NCBI GenBank assembly: GCA_037043015.1 | Contig: CM073324.1 | Span: 16,830,597-16,894,596 of the forward strand | Reading direction: 5' to 3' | DNA length: 64,000 nt | From: Bryum argenteum | Lineage: Eukaryota; Streptophyta; Bryopsida; Bryales; Bryaceae | Shown here: piece after piece, positions 49,479-60,467 of the stretch | Layout of the letters: every line of letters starts with the position of its first letter | Position numbering within the stretch: the first letter of the stretch is position 1 | Translations under genes and position numbers: made by a program | The notes under the pieces: model-generated | The model's input: only the letters and a program-made list of their open reading frames with translations | Told to the model about the DNA's origin: nothing | Database searches by the model: none

Positions 49479-50390
49479 CCACTACTACACATCCATGTCT
49501 CTTCCATACAACGTGTGGTATGTCAACAATGTGACGACCAACCAAACCTTTACTTTTATACAAACATAATAGCTCACTAGTTTTGGGTCTTTTTTTCACG
49601 TAGTGTTCACCCTGAGAGGGGTTAGTAGTCCTATACCACTGTTGTGAGGTCATGTGGGCATATCATCAAGGGTAGGTCGAACGGACACTATTCACGCCAA
49701 CCCTTACAGGTCTGGTATTCTTCTTCTTCTAGAACTTATGGACCTTATGAAAAGGCATCCGGGGAAGATAGATATATTCTTTTATTCTACTTTCATGTTT
49801 GGATGGTGAGCTCTATTGAACCTTTTTGTATGATTTAAGTTAGTAATTAACGAGATTTGTTACGCTTATATAGTTTTGGTGGTTTAGTATGCAATTTAAG
49901 CAAGATGCTCCTCACATCTATCAATCTAATTAAATGAAGAAATTTGGTTATTATTGAAGAAGTACATTTTGTACTCTATGTGTGCAATACTAGTTTACTT
50001 TTAATTAGAGCACTTTGTGAACATGGAATTACAATTTACTCTAGCTAAAAGTAATCAGTCATTGTTCACATGGAGAAAAAAACTGTACATTTTTAATAAC
50101 TATAATTCTTTTCTCTTCAAGTAGATTGATGAATGTGAGGTGTCTCTTGCCAAACAACGGGTTTGACCACCAAGTCTAGTTTGACCTTTATAGTTTATTG
50201 AGGGTGATTTCATCAAAATTGAACCATTTACTTTTATCCCCTTAGTTGTAGGTGTAAGGTGCAATATTAATTTAAATAGAATAAGGAAGAAGGGAGGTTG
50301 AAAAAGTAAGTACCATATTTCTAGAATGACTTCATGTAGTGGATTTGCAATGTATTGCAAGGATCTTTACCATGTCGATATTTAAAGTAG
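48850..50390. repeat. Diverged inverted pair: 48850-49080 and 50120-50390
   Basis: The left arm on + and the right arm on - share TCCTTGCAATWCAT, CCACTAYATSAAGT, ATGGTACTT, ACACCTAMAA and GGATAAAAGT in the same order, at perhaps 60-65% overall. Probably two old copies of one transposon in opposite orientation, or the ends of one element. SINE chimera 49479-49729 lies between them. Confidence 0.45.
49479..49729 (+). mobile_element. Chimeric SINE (copy B): foreign 5' half joined to the SINE 3' half
   Basis: A 251-bp insertion bounded by an exact 12-bp target duplication TAGAACTTATGG at 49467-49478 and 49730-49741. The 3' part, from about 49604 (AGTGTTCACCCTGAGAGGGG) to the TTCTTCTTC tail, is the ordinary SINE. 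The 5' part (49479-49603) has no A or B box and does not resemble the SINE head; it ends in TCTTTTTTT just before the junction, which looks like an RNA polymerase III terminator. A template switch during reverse transcription from another small RNA onto the SINE RNA would explain this. Confidence 0.78.
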
Positions 50391-50862
50391 TATTCTCGCA
50401 CTCAATATCTTTTACCTATTAAACTTTTTTTCATAAAATTAACACTTTCTTTTTTATTTGTCGATTGGCTTCTTTTCCTCATTTACATTATCTTTTCCTT
50501 GCAAAATGTATCAACAACTTCCTTATTCTTTTGATAAATACATCAACAACGTTTTTATTCTATTTGTGAACCATGTATCATTACGAAACTTGCTAAAGCT
50601 TTGCACAATGCATTAGCACTTAAGTTTCAACCCTTCGTTATTGCTATGTAAGCCTATAGATGCTAGAATCCCTTTTTCTTAATGTATATTTATTTGTGAA
50701 TTCTTAGGTGTGCAAGATGAATTTATTGCATGTGGAAATAATAAGGAGAATGCATTCTTTTTGTGCATCTTTCTAAAGTGTCGTGTTTAAATATTGGAGT
50801 GTTTTTATTTTTCGAACTTCAAATACAAAACATTGAAAGGGTGGAGGAGTTTAGATATCATG
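49742..50862. other. Gene-free AT-rich stretch
   Basis: Apart from the right arm of the inverted pair (50120-50390) nothing is recognised. Confidence 0.4.
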
Positions 50863-51184
50863 GGAGATCGTGGGTTCTATTCCCCATGCCGGCGTGGTGG
50901 TCACCACTATAGTCCACCCAACTATTGTGGGAGGTCCTTGGACCTTGTTGTATGGGTACCTCAAAGCCCTTTGGGGATACTATGTCAAGTATTTTCAAGG
51001 CACTACGATAGTAACTAGGCTAGAAACTAGCGTAGTTATAGTGTCTACCCTCAAGAGGGGGAAGTAGTATTGTTCTAATTTCCCCTTGTGTGGTGGCCAT
51101 CGGGATATTAGCATTTCGAACGGACACTTCATTCACGCTGGCCCCTTAGAAGGACCAAAATTTCTATCTATCTATCTATCTATC
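50863..51184 (+). mobile_element. SINE copy C, nearly full length, TATC tail
   Basis: A 322-bp insertion with an exact 13-bp target duplication TTTAGATATCATG at 50850-50862 and 51185-51197. It begins just before the B box (GGGTTCTATTCCCC), so the A box is lost. The body aligns with copy A (GTCACCACTATAGTCCACCC, CTTGGACCTTGTTGTATGGG) but the 3' third differs: a CCCCTTGTGTGGTGGCC block and a clean TATC tail, as in copies D and E. Confidence 0.9.
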
Positions 51185-52676
51185 TTTAGATATCATGATA
51201 TTAAACTTGTTGCTATACCTACAAAAATTGGCCTTCATACTGACATTTCTTTTATATACATGTCAATAATTTTGAGACAAGGCTCTTGCAAAGTGCTTCA
51301 AAAGCTCTACCACGACATCTAAGGCCACTATATCTCAGATTTGTGAAGATTTAAAAAATAAAAATGAAACAATTTTGGGAATTCCAACCATAGGAAATTG
51401 TTTAGAACTGTCTATTTTTAGTTCACCTATCAATGTTTATCAAATATCACAGCAAGGATCTTGAGTTATATTTAGTCAAAGTTTCAGATTTTGCAAAACA
51501 ACCTACCTTTTCAGGGTCGGTTGCGACTTTAGGAGTTAACAATTACCGTAGAAAGGGCACTCAATGGTATTGGTCAGGTAGAAAACATAAGATACCCAGT
51601 CGAGTTTCTGAAAAGGCGATCCAAGCCACACTACTAAATTCAGCATGGGGGCGACGACCTGGCCCCCACCCCACCTGCCGCGAGCGCGGCGAAGGATCTG
51701 ACCGCCACCCACCCAAACTGCCGCGAGCGCGGCAAGCGACCTGGCCCCCTCCCACACAACTGCCGCGACCGCGGCGAGCAACGCGTCTGCAGACGAACGA
51801 TCAAGCCGGAACCAAGTTTCACCTGCCTGCCTGCCACCCTTCCCAGAGCCTCATGGCCCTCGCACATGGAGAATTTCTCCTCAGCCTGGGCCTCGGCCAG
51901 ACCTCCTAATTTTGGGAGGGGCCCTGGCGTGCCTCGCGGCAGCTGCTGCGGCAGGGGCCGGCAGCTTGCTACTGTACCTGCAGCCATCTGACATTTCCTC
52001 AGTTCCCTCGGATCCCCTGCCACTTTGCCAGCCATCTCCACCCACCGACTTCGTCACCTTACGCTTCATTGTCGGACATCCGATCAGTCCGTCCGCGTCT
52101 CCATCCTATCCCCCTTCAAAGCAATTTCCGACCCCACCCTGCAGTCATTTCAATCCAGACCTTTCTAGCAGTTTCGAAGCTCGCAGAGGTTGTTACTTTG
52201 CGGACCTTGGAGCTTGCAGGGGTGGTTATTTTCCTGGAGCTTGCGAGGGTTGTTATTTTCCAAGCGTTGAAGATCGAGGTTGCGTGAGATTAGCATATTT
52301 TAGCTGATCGTGGAATTGGTGTTCACAAATTTCTTGGGAATTTGTGATATTGACTTGGTACAGCTAGTTGGGTTTGAAATAATCCATTGCTTGGCGTAGC
52401 CGCGCTCCGTCTGGTGGGTTCGATTTTTCTCTTGCGATTTCAGATTGCTGGGTTAGGATTGCTTTTTGCGTGGGAGGATTGTACTAGTTTTTGCGGTTTT
52501 TGGACTTGCTTTTGGAAATTGGGTTTCGGCGATTCGTTACAGCCATGAATCGTGTTTTCAGAGCATCGAAGTAAGAGGTTAGATGATGTATTAGTTGTAG
52601 AGATGGGAGTGGAAGGACTAGTGTGCTGATAAGTGCGTGTGCTGTTTTTGTCAGGCATCCAATTGGGGCGCCGGCG
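51185..52676. other. 5' region of the DUF569 gene
   Basis: AT-rich to about 51600, then GC-rich. It contains a 42-bp minisatellite (51659-51783) and, at about 52170-52260, three imperfect 33-bp repeats with GAGCTTGCRRGGGT and TTATTTTCC. An intron acceptor (TTTTTGTCAG ending 52653) lies 23 bp before the DUF569 start codon, so the 5' UTR is spliced. Confidence 0.5.
51659..51783 (+). repeat. GC-rich 42-bp minisatellite with hairpin cores
   Basis: Three units of 42-43 bp, each holding CTGCCGCGAGCGCGGC (51675, 51718) or CTGCCGCGACCGCGGC (51760). The core is nearly self-complementary (GCCGCG-CGCGGC). Long open frames on both strands here arise from the repeat. Confidence 0.85.
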
Positions 52677-54238
52677 ATGGAATTCTTCAAGGACGTGCAC
52701 TCAGTGCGACTACTAGGGTACAAGGGTCGGTTCCTATGGGCCGACGACGATCGCCGGTCCGTGGCGCAGAAGAAGGGTCAAGACTCCTATGGCGTCATCT
52801 GGCGCGTGGAGCTCGTGCCGGGGAAGAATGCTATTCGGCTCAAGAGCGTGTACGATCTCTACCTGATGGCGTCCGATTACCCGTTCTTGCTGGGCGCCAC
52901 GGGCAAGAAGGTGATGCAGAGCATCGACGCGAAGTCGGAGAATGTGGAGTGGGAGCCTATTAGGGTTGATTCGTTTGTCAAGTTTAGGACTAAGGGCGAC
53001 AAGTTCCTGCGTGCGAATGGAGGTGTGCCTCCTTATCGAAACTCCGTCACGCATGACGTCCCCGTGCTCGCTAGTAACAAACATGTCGTTCTGTGGGAAG
53101 TCGAAATCGTCAAAAAAAAGTCGGACATCGCAGCAGCAGCAGCCCCATCTCCGAAACAGGTCCGCACAACTCCCAACTCTAGTCCTTTAAGAAAGCGAAG
53201 ATTATTTCAACGCACCGCACAATTCAAGACTCAAATATCACATAAAAGTCAGCAGCTCATAGTGTTGATCTGAATAGTGCATACGAAGAATCAATATCTG
53301 CAATCAATACGGAAAGGGAGTAGTCTGCGAGTTTGTTGAATGTTGTTTTGCTGACTTGTGTGTTCTGACAGAGCGTGCCACCGAAGACGTCGTCATTGCC
53401 ACCGCAAGGACCAGAGAGCACATACGATCCAGAGAGTTCAGTGCCACCACCATTGTACACGCGCCGGGCGCCAGAGCCACCGCAAGGACCAGAGAGCTCA
53501 TACGATCCGGAGAGTTCACTGCCACCGCTATACACGCGGCGGGCGCGACAGCGGCGTCACTCAGCACCCACAGAGATAGACTTCCCCTCGGAGAGCTCCT
53601 CACCCACCTCGGAGCGGTTATCACCCATAGCAAGTCCGCCACGGCAGCGACGAAGCTCACCACCGCCGCCACAATCGGCAGGCAACACTCCCCGAAGAGG
53701 TCGTCGTGCCCCAACCTCCGATGACGATGCGCCATTGCAGAGACGACGAGCTCCACTGCGGCACGCCTCGGTCCCCGACGTCCCCTCTCGATTCGTTCCC
53801 CGGAGGAACGACGACGACGACGACGAGACGAGCTCGGGATCGGAGTTATCACCGAAAATGTCAGAGCATGCTTTGATTGATGAGACTTGGCCTGGAATTT
53901 CCCCGAGAGTGAAGTCCCCATCCGATTTTCGCCGCATCTTTTACACTGTTGCCGAGGATAGTGGGGAAGTCTTGGCTCACGACGACGATACTTTTGGGAG
54001 TTTTCTATTCAAGGGGCATACGTTGCAGGAGCTTACTGAGGCGCTTCAACTGGAGACTGGGATTGATGAAGATGTCATTCTGTGTATGAAGAATCCATTG
54101 ACGAACAAGTTGTACAAGATGCGGCTGCAGCTCCCGCCCAACAAAGCTCCCCTTTCCGTCGTGATCGTTCGCCATAACACAGAATGTGCGTCATACTCCC
54201 ACACTCTTTCATTTACTTCGCTTGATTCTATGGCTTAG
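52677..54238 (+). CDS. DUF569 protein (fascin-like beta-trefoil plus C-terminal DUF569 domain)
   Basis: A plant protein of unknown function. Two exons: 52677-53159 and 53372-54238; about 449 aa, phase 0 junction. Residues 1-148 are the DUF569 actin-crosslinking-like trefoil domain: MEFFKDVHSVRLLGYKGRFL, then WADDDRRSV, IRLKSVYDLYLMASDYPFLL and VKFRTKGDKFLRANGGVPPY. Residues 165-340 form a low-complexity Pro/Ser/Arg linker with two copies of a 24-residue repeat (PQGPES-YDPESS-PPLYTRRA). Residues 345-430 carry the second conserved domain seen in family members (RRIFYTVAEDSGEVL, SFLFKGHTLQELTEALQLE, LYKMRLQLPPNKAPLSVVIV). The start has a 5' UTR intron immediately upstream and matches the usual MEFF start. 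A donor-like GTGCGT after residue 433 could allow another terminal exon, but the present frame ends naturally. Confidence 0.9.
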
Positions 54239-54243
54239 TTCTC

Positions 54244-54343
54244 TGCTTGATCAATTGGCTCATCACCCTGCTTGATCAATCGGCTCATTACCCTGCTTGA
54301 CCAATCGGCTCATTACCCTGCTTGATCAATTGGCTCATTACTC
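54244..54343 (+). repeat. 25-bp tandem repeat in the DUF569 3' UTR, four units
   Basis: Units close to TGCTTGATCAATCGGCTCAT-TACCC begin six bases after the stop codon. TGATCA palindromes recur every 25 bp. The neighbouring 54344-54990 shows nothing but 3' UTR-like sequence. Confidence 0.9.
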
Positions 54344-54990
54344 TGTTGATCAATTGTGTGCTGACATGATGTATCGCTGTGATTTACTGCAGTTGGAAGA
54401 ACGTTGTCACTTTCAGGAGCTCGTCGATGAACTTGATTGTTTACTCAGCTCAGCCTTGGCACTGCCCTTGTGTATAATAGTCTGTAAGGTTTTTGATTCC
54501 CTGTAAGAGTAATTTTTGTACACTATGCTAATGGAGAAAGGATACAAGTAGTTTCCAGGTACCCACACCTGGTTTGTAGAGATTATTATTGGTTTCGATG
54601 AGACATGTAGAGAGAACCAACGCTCAGTGTTGGCCTTTGAGGCTTACTTCATGTTTATTTGACCTCACATGTTCAAGTTTTAAGAATTTGAGGTTTCAAT
54701 TTTGACTGTTAGTTGAGTTTTGGTTTTGAGTTCGGAGAGGGTGAGATGGGAACTTCTGAATCTGTCCAAACTGGTTGAATGCACTTTCTGCATCTGAGAT
54801 GTTGAATTTTGAGTGGACAAATTTCCATATTGAACCTGGATGTCGAGTTTTGGATCAAAAGGTCTTCGAACTGCCTCCTAAAAACATAATCTCTGCAAAG
54901 TTGAATTGCAAATGAACCGATTATAATAATGGTGCCATTTGCTACAGAGATGTTACTACTGTGAGCAAGGGGAAATTAGAATAAAGCTAG

Positions 54991-55165
54991 TGTAAGTGGA
55001 ATTATCATTTTTGGATTTTTTTACAGTGATTTATTAATTTTTGAAATTAGAAATATAGTTGTCCTTAAAATGGTGCTCCCAAAAGTGACCCTATAATATT
55101 TGCGGCGGGTACATGGTCTTGTTGTATGCAGAAGCTATCATGTACATGTGAGTAAAGATTATTGA
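54991..55165 (+). repeat. Dispersed repeat, partner of 13418-13612
   Basis: Shares ordered blocks with 13418-13612 (GTAAGTGGAATTATCATT, CCCTATAATATTTGC, GCTATCATGTACATGTGAG). This copy lacks the internal duplication seen in the partner. Confidence 0.6.
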
Positions 55166-55305
55166 CCATTTGGCTGTACCCTGAATAGAATAAGAAGGTT
55201 ATATATACATGTTGGAAGGGTTTGAGTTACTGTCGTGTTTCGCTTGAGATGCTCTTCCGGTCTTTATTTTCTGTCACGAAAAGCTTAACGCATACTCGTT
55301 GTTAA

Positions 55306-55800
55306 CCCCTAAAGGCTCAAGAGACTTGAAGAAAAAGGTAAATGTGTTACAAAATATGTGTTTTTTAACACTTATGAAGAAGTGCTTTAAAGACTATATG
55401 AAGATCTTAATCCCTGCATTACATCAATATGGTTAAATTTCCTGGGAAATAGTAACTGTTTGTTCTACAATGAGATAATAGAGACTAAACCTTTGAAAAT
55501 CAATGTAAAATACGCTTTCTATGATAAGTAACTAGAAATTAATATGATTGGCTCAAATCATATATCATATAATAATATTGAGAGAGGCATTCAATAACCT
55601 GAAAGGAACACCAATAGTTATCCAAAACAATAAGTTTTGTAACAATGAGAAAAGCTTGCCATGTTTGTGTTTGTTTGAAGGCTTGTTGTGAACAATTTCT
55701 GAATCCAAACAAGGTTCAGTAATCGGATGTGGTTCTCAACTCACCAAACTTCGTGAAATTAAAAATAATAAATCCAAAAGAAAACCTTTTTAGCCATAAA
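55306..55800 (+). mobile_element. TTAA-type element, left end and body (subfamily shared with 62135 and 63067)
   Basis: Begins TTAA-CCCCTAAAGGCTCAAG (TTAA at 55302-55305). Body blocks shared with the two copies near 62-63 kb include CTTATGAAGAAGTGCTT, ATATGGTTAAATTTCCT, CTTTGAAAATCAATGTAAAA, GAGAGAGGC, GTTTGTGTTTGTTTGAAGGC and CAACTCACCAAACTTC. No right TTAA end was found; it fades near 55800. An A-rich run follows at 55935-56010. Confidence 0.7.
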
Positions 55801-56288
55801 GTAGTCGACTAGTCTCTTAAGAGGATAAAAGTCATTTAGAAGTTTGGCAATCTAATTGCAATATCGTAGCTTAAAAACAAACATTCGTATGCATGTTTCT
55901 TCTCGTACTCATTGGCACCGAAGAAGAGAACAAAAAAATTAAAAAATTTTAAAAATTTTAAATTAAAAAAAAAAAAAAAAAATTAAAGAAAAAAAGAACA
56001 AAAGAAAAAATTGGTATCACAATGTCCAAATTGTCCTCAAAACTTCTCAAAAGAATACCACGTTCCCACAAGGTCCTTCTCAAATCTCAACTTTGGAGTA
56101 CTCGGAGGCTCCAAGAGCCAGCCCATTTGCTTTGCAAGGCTGAGTGTGGTCATCCCGGAAAGGGACTTTTACTGCAAGGCCGAGTGTTGTCTAGGGACGA
56201 GAGGCACGGAATGGAGAATCACAGAATTGTCGTCACGCGTCACAATGAGAGTGAAGACTAGTAAACGACGCAGACGCTGTTTACAGCC

Positions 56289-59200
56289 ATGAGGATGTTG
56301 CGCTGCAGCAGCAGCTCCACCGTGATCCTTCTCTTGACATCACCCACCATCGCAACTTCCAGTAGAGCTGCACTCATCTCACTGTCAAACCAGTCCTTTT
56401 CATTGTCGCGGAGGGGGGCCCGCTGCCATCACTCCCTCTTGTCCAGGAACAGCATCATCACTCCTCCTGGGAGCGTCATTCGTGAACAACGACGTCCCTG
56501 GCGCAATTCAGCAATTCGCTGCCGCGCCATGGAATCCGCGGGTAGCGCCTTCGACTTCGCTGCGAATGGAGGTAACCCATGCGCTCATTGTACCATTGAA
56601 TTGAAGCTCTGATTCTTTGCTACTGTATCATGATTCGCGACGAGGAATTTGGAGCTCAAGTCGATAGAGAATCGATAGGTGCAGATTTTGATCTTCTGAA
56701 ATTCGAATTGGAGACACTGATAGCCTAGCTAGGGTTCCGAGACACCCCACACTTGAATTGAATACTTCGGAATTAGGATCTTTCTACGGTAGTTCGCTGC
56801 CGCGCTATGGAATTTACCGTTTGCAGCTTCGTCTTCGCAGCAAATGGAGGTAACCTGTACGCTTAATTGTACCACCGAAGCATTCAATCCGCTTGCAGTG
56901 ATCGAATTGTCCCTCTGAAGTCCTGATTCGTAGCTACCGTATCATGATTCGTGACCAGGAACAATTCGGAGCTTAATTGAATTTTAATCGACGACAATCC
57001 TGGAATAGATAGGTGCAGAATCTTGATCCTCTGAAGCGGAGAGACTGGTAATCGAGGGGTGTGAGACACCCCATACTTGAATTGAATATTTCGGAATTAG
57101 GAGTTTAACATCGTCCGACGGTAGTTCGCTGCCGCGCCATGGATTCCACGGTTAAGCAACAACATATCTGCAGACACTGGTAACCTAGGGTTCCAAGACT
57201 CCCCACGATTGAATTGCATACTCCAGAGTTTGAGTCGAACTCATGGATGCTTGGAATTTACGTGCAGGGGGGCAGCAGTCGTGCAAGGTGGCGGTGATAG
57301 GAGCAGGAGCAGCAGGGCTAGTGGCAGCACGGGAGCTTCTCCAAGAGCACCACGACGTGACAGTGTTCGAGCAGACAGAGAGTGTAGGCGGGGTGTGGGT
57401 ATACGACCCAGAGATCGAAAAGGAGGATTTGCTAGGGACTCGTAACGCTCGGAAGCGAGTGCATTCAAGCATGTACGCGTCGTTGCGTACCAATCTGCCT
57501 CGTGAGATCATGGGCTACACTGATTTCCCTTTCCTTCCGAGACCCGGAGGCGATTCTCGTCGCTTTCCAGGCCACGCCGAGGTCGCCTCTTACTTGCAGG
57601 CATTTGCAGAGTATTATGGTCTTTTGAACTTGGTGGAATTCTCCACCGTTGTAGAGTATGTTGGTAGAAATGAGAGTAGAAATTCGTGGAAAGTGAGGAC
57701 GAGACGAAGCGATGAGACCAAGGAGGAGCTTTTTGATGCCGTGGTTGTTTGCAATGGACACTACTCTGAGCCCAAACTTGCCGACATCCCAGGTACCCCC
57801 AATTCCCACCAATGCTTGTTCTTTGTACATGGGTGAGTCAAAACCCTTTTACAAGTGAAAACACTGACGAGAAGCTCAACACTGCAAGCCGATAGTTCAT
57901 CAATATTTCCTAATGAAGAACGAGCTCCTGAAAGATTCAAGTAGATACATGCTTTTTGTCTAAAGCCACTGCTATTAGATCACTTGATTCTCTCAAATTT
58001 GAAACTCCTGAAAAAATATCTTCTATAGAGCTTCAGTCTACGGTGCTTGGAAGTTGATTAAAACCGGTTTGATCAATTTCATGTGCAGGGATAAGCAAAT
58101 GGCCGGGAGTGCAGATGCATAGCCATAATTACAGGGAGCCGAGCATGTTCGCTGATAAGGTAGTGAGAGAATACCAGTGTCATTCTGATAATTTTCGTTC
58201 TTGAGCTGCAATTACTCATACAGAGATTGAAGAACTTGAATTTTTTATTGCATGTCAGATTGTGGTTGTGATAGGGAATGCCGCCAGTGGGGAGGACATT
58301 TCAAGGGAAATAGCTGAAGTGGCGAAAGAGGTACACATAAGCGGACGTTCTTGGAGCTCGTCGATCAACTTCGGTGAGCCTTCAGGAGAGCACAGCAACA
58401 TCTTTCCTCATTCTACGGTACCTTCATCAATCCAACGCTTGTGCACTTTCTAGTAAGAAACTAAAACCTAGTGAATATTTTAATGTGGGATTGTGCTTAC
58501 ACGCAGGTAGAGTGCGCTTGTGAGGACGGAACTGTCAAGTTTAAAAGCGGCGGTTCTGTATCAGCAGATATTATACTATTCTGCACAGGGTGAGCGAAAT
58601 CACTTTTAGTTTCACTATTGTTCGAATCTAAATCTGCTCAGATGATTTCTTACATGGCCGGTGGGTGCTTGTGATTGCAGTTACTTTTATTATTTTCCAT
58701 TCTTGGATACACAAGAAGTGGGTGTGGAAGACAACTGTGTTGGTCCTTTGTATGAGCATGTGTTTCCGCCTTCACGTGCTCCGTCTCTTTCCTTCGTAGG
58801 GTTACCATGGAAGGTACTGTTACGTTTCATGATTTCGATATTCATTATTTGATTGCTTTTTCAAGCTTGTTGTGACTGATGCAGTTTTGGTGCAGCTAGT
58901 ACCATTTCAGCTGTGTGAGCTTCAGTCTCGGTGGATAGCCATGGCGCTTTCAAGGAAGGTCACCTTACCTTCCTCGCAGGAGATGCTCAAGTCGGTTCAC
59001 GACTTTTATGACCGCCTTGAAGCTTCCGGAAAACCAAAACGTCTTGCTCATAACATGGCTACTACTCAGGTAGTAGCATTTTGATTTTAGACCCCTCCGT
59101 CATCTATGTTGAAGTGTTTATAATACAAATAGTGTTATTATCTACTGATCCAGTACTTCTCTTGGTGCAGTACGAGTATGATAACTGGCTTGCAGAACAA

Positions 59201-59398
59201 ACGGGAAGTGCGCATGTAGAGGAGTGGAGGATCAAGATCTATGAAATTACCTCGAGAAACAAACGACAGAACCCGGAGACGTACCGAGATGAATGGCCAG
59301 ACGAGGAGTTGCATCAGAAAGCTAACGCAGTCCTTAAAGAACAAGACCAAATTATCAACTCTGGAAGGTGGGATACTGCTGTTCGATCTTATCGGTAG
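56289..59398 (+). CDS. Flavin-containing monooxygenase, FMO GS-OX-like, with alternative first exons
   Basis: An FAD- and NADPH-dependent monooxygenase of the plant class that S-oxygenates soft nucleophiles such as methylthioalkyl glucosinolates; the substrate here is unknown. Catalytic exons: 57268-57792, 58089-58159, 58259-58417, 58507-58589, 58681-58813, 58896-59069 and 59171-59398. The FAD motif is VIGAGAAGLVAARELL, the FMO signature is WPGVQMHSHNY (FxGxxxHxxxY with Trp for Phe), the NADPH motif is VVIGNAASGEDISREIA, then FCTGYFYYFPFL. Three starts are possible. (a) An ATG at 57243 reads straight through: 465 aa, the usual family length. (b) A first exon 56289-56571 ends in a good donor and joins the acceptor at 57266-57267 in phase: 551 aa with a Ser/Arg-rich leader like a plastid or mitochondrial transit peptide. 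(c) A duplicate exon 56807-56849 (MEFTVCSFVFAAN) joins the same acceptor in phase without the leader. Which is used cannot be told here. Confidence 0.88.
56510..57240 (+). repeat. Tandem triplication of the FMO first-exon end and donor
   Basis: Three diverged units start with TTCGCTGCCGCGCYATGGAWT at about 56516, 56791 and 57124. Each carries an ATG and a GGTAACC donor-like site. Units 1 and 2 also share TACCGTATCATGATTCG-type and ATAGGTGCAGAWTYTTGATC blocks, and CTTGAATTGAATA. Unit 3 is short, and its donor is out of phase. The triplication occupies the first intron of the FMO gene. Confidence 0.85.
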
Positions 59399-60467
59399 TG
59401 CTTCGAATCCATATGAACTGGACAGGTTTTTAACTACAGTTCGTTGCTTGAAAATTGCAGAACACCTTTGAAATCGAGCATATGATGGAGTGCAAGCTCT
59501 GAGTCGAGAGGACTATCAAGTTTTAGGGCAATTGAGGGACTCGAACTGAGCAGACGTGTTATGGATTACAACACAGTTCATCGGCATTGTGCAGGGTTCA
59601 TAATTGTGTATTTTAGTGATTTCGTACATACAAAATCATGTCTTGTGAAGACGGAAATAAAGGATCAACAATGTGCCATTCAATAACTTGTTGCAATTTT
59701 CAGCATGACTTGGTAATATTTCATACCTATGATGAAAGCATTCACTCAGTCACTTAGTATGAAGTAATTAGCAAGTGAGGTGTCATTCCAAAATGGAAAA
59801 TGAGGATGTCCAATTTGAACCTTCATGTATCTAAGGTATCTGAAGTGATACCCCGTGACTAAATTTACTCCATACGACACAAACAGTGTCTCTACTTGGA
59901 CTTCAAGATTTAATATTGAGCATCGAAGGCTTTAATCACTAACAAACATATGAACCACTTCTACTTCCAAGTAAGTACATTCATGTTTCAAAGGACAGGA
60001 AGTGAAAGATTTGGCAAATGAAATGATTTTGTATGAACTGAATGATAACTATTACAATAAATTCTTCGGTGGTGCACCGCAGTAGCAATGACCACGTTTG
60101 AGTTTTAACATTCAAAGCAATACTTGATGATCAGGACAAGTAAGCTGAAGTGCCCGAGGTACTAACACCAACATCTAACTTGAGGAAGATTCAGCATTGG
60201 AAGCCAGTTGCAGAGAAACCCTAAACCTCAAAGCTGAGACTCATCACACAATTAGAATCGACGTTGCCAAATTCAAGATAACTAGACCGATAACTCCATT
60301 GCTAGTGAAGTCGGAAATTGCTCGATACACAGAGGGAAGCACGTAATTGCTGAGAATTACTGTAAAATGAAGAATTCGACGGATAAGGCGATAACAATAC
60401 AGTTGTCCAAGAGAGATTCCTACTGGCAATTGAATTCTTGCAAAACCCTAGGAGAAGAAAAAAAAAA
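59399..60467. other. Intergenic, between convergent FMO and RPS17 genes
   Basis: The FMO 3' UTR probably ends near 59660 (AATAAAGG at about 59648). The rest is AT-rich, and the RPS17 3' UTR comes in from the right. No gene seen. Confidence 0.5.

Noticed and set aside
49467-49741. Chance origin of the 12-bp flanking repeat around the chimeric SINE
   Set aside because: The right copy starts exactly at the end of the SINE tail, as in four other family members, so chance is very unlikely.
51433-52041. 158-aa (+) and 133-aa (-) frames
   Set aside because: Both are created by the 42-bp GC-rich minisatellite and its flanks.
53304-53937. 205-aa and 126-aa minus-strand frames
   Set aside because: They are shadows of the second DUF569 exon, whose plus-strand frame carries the conserved domain.
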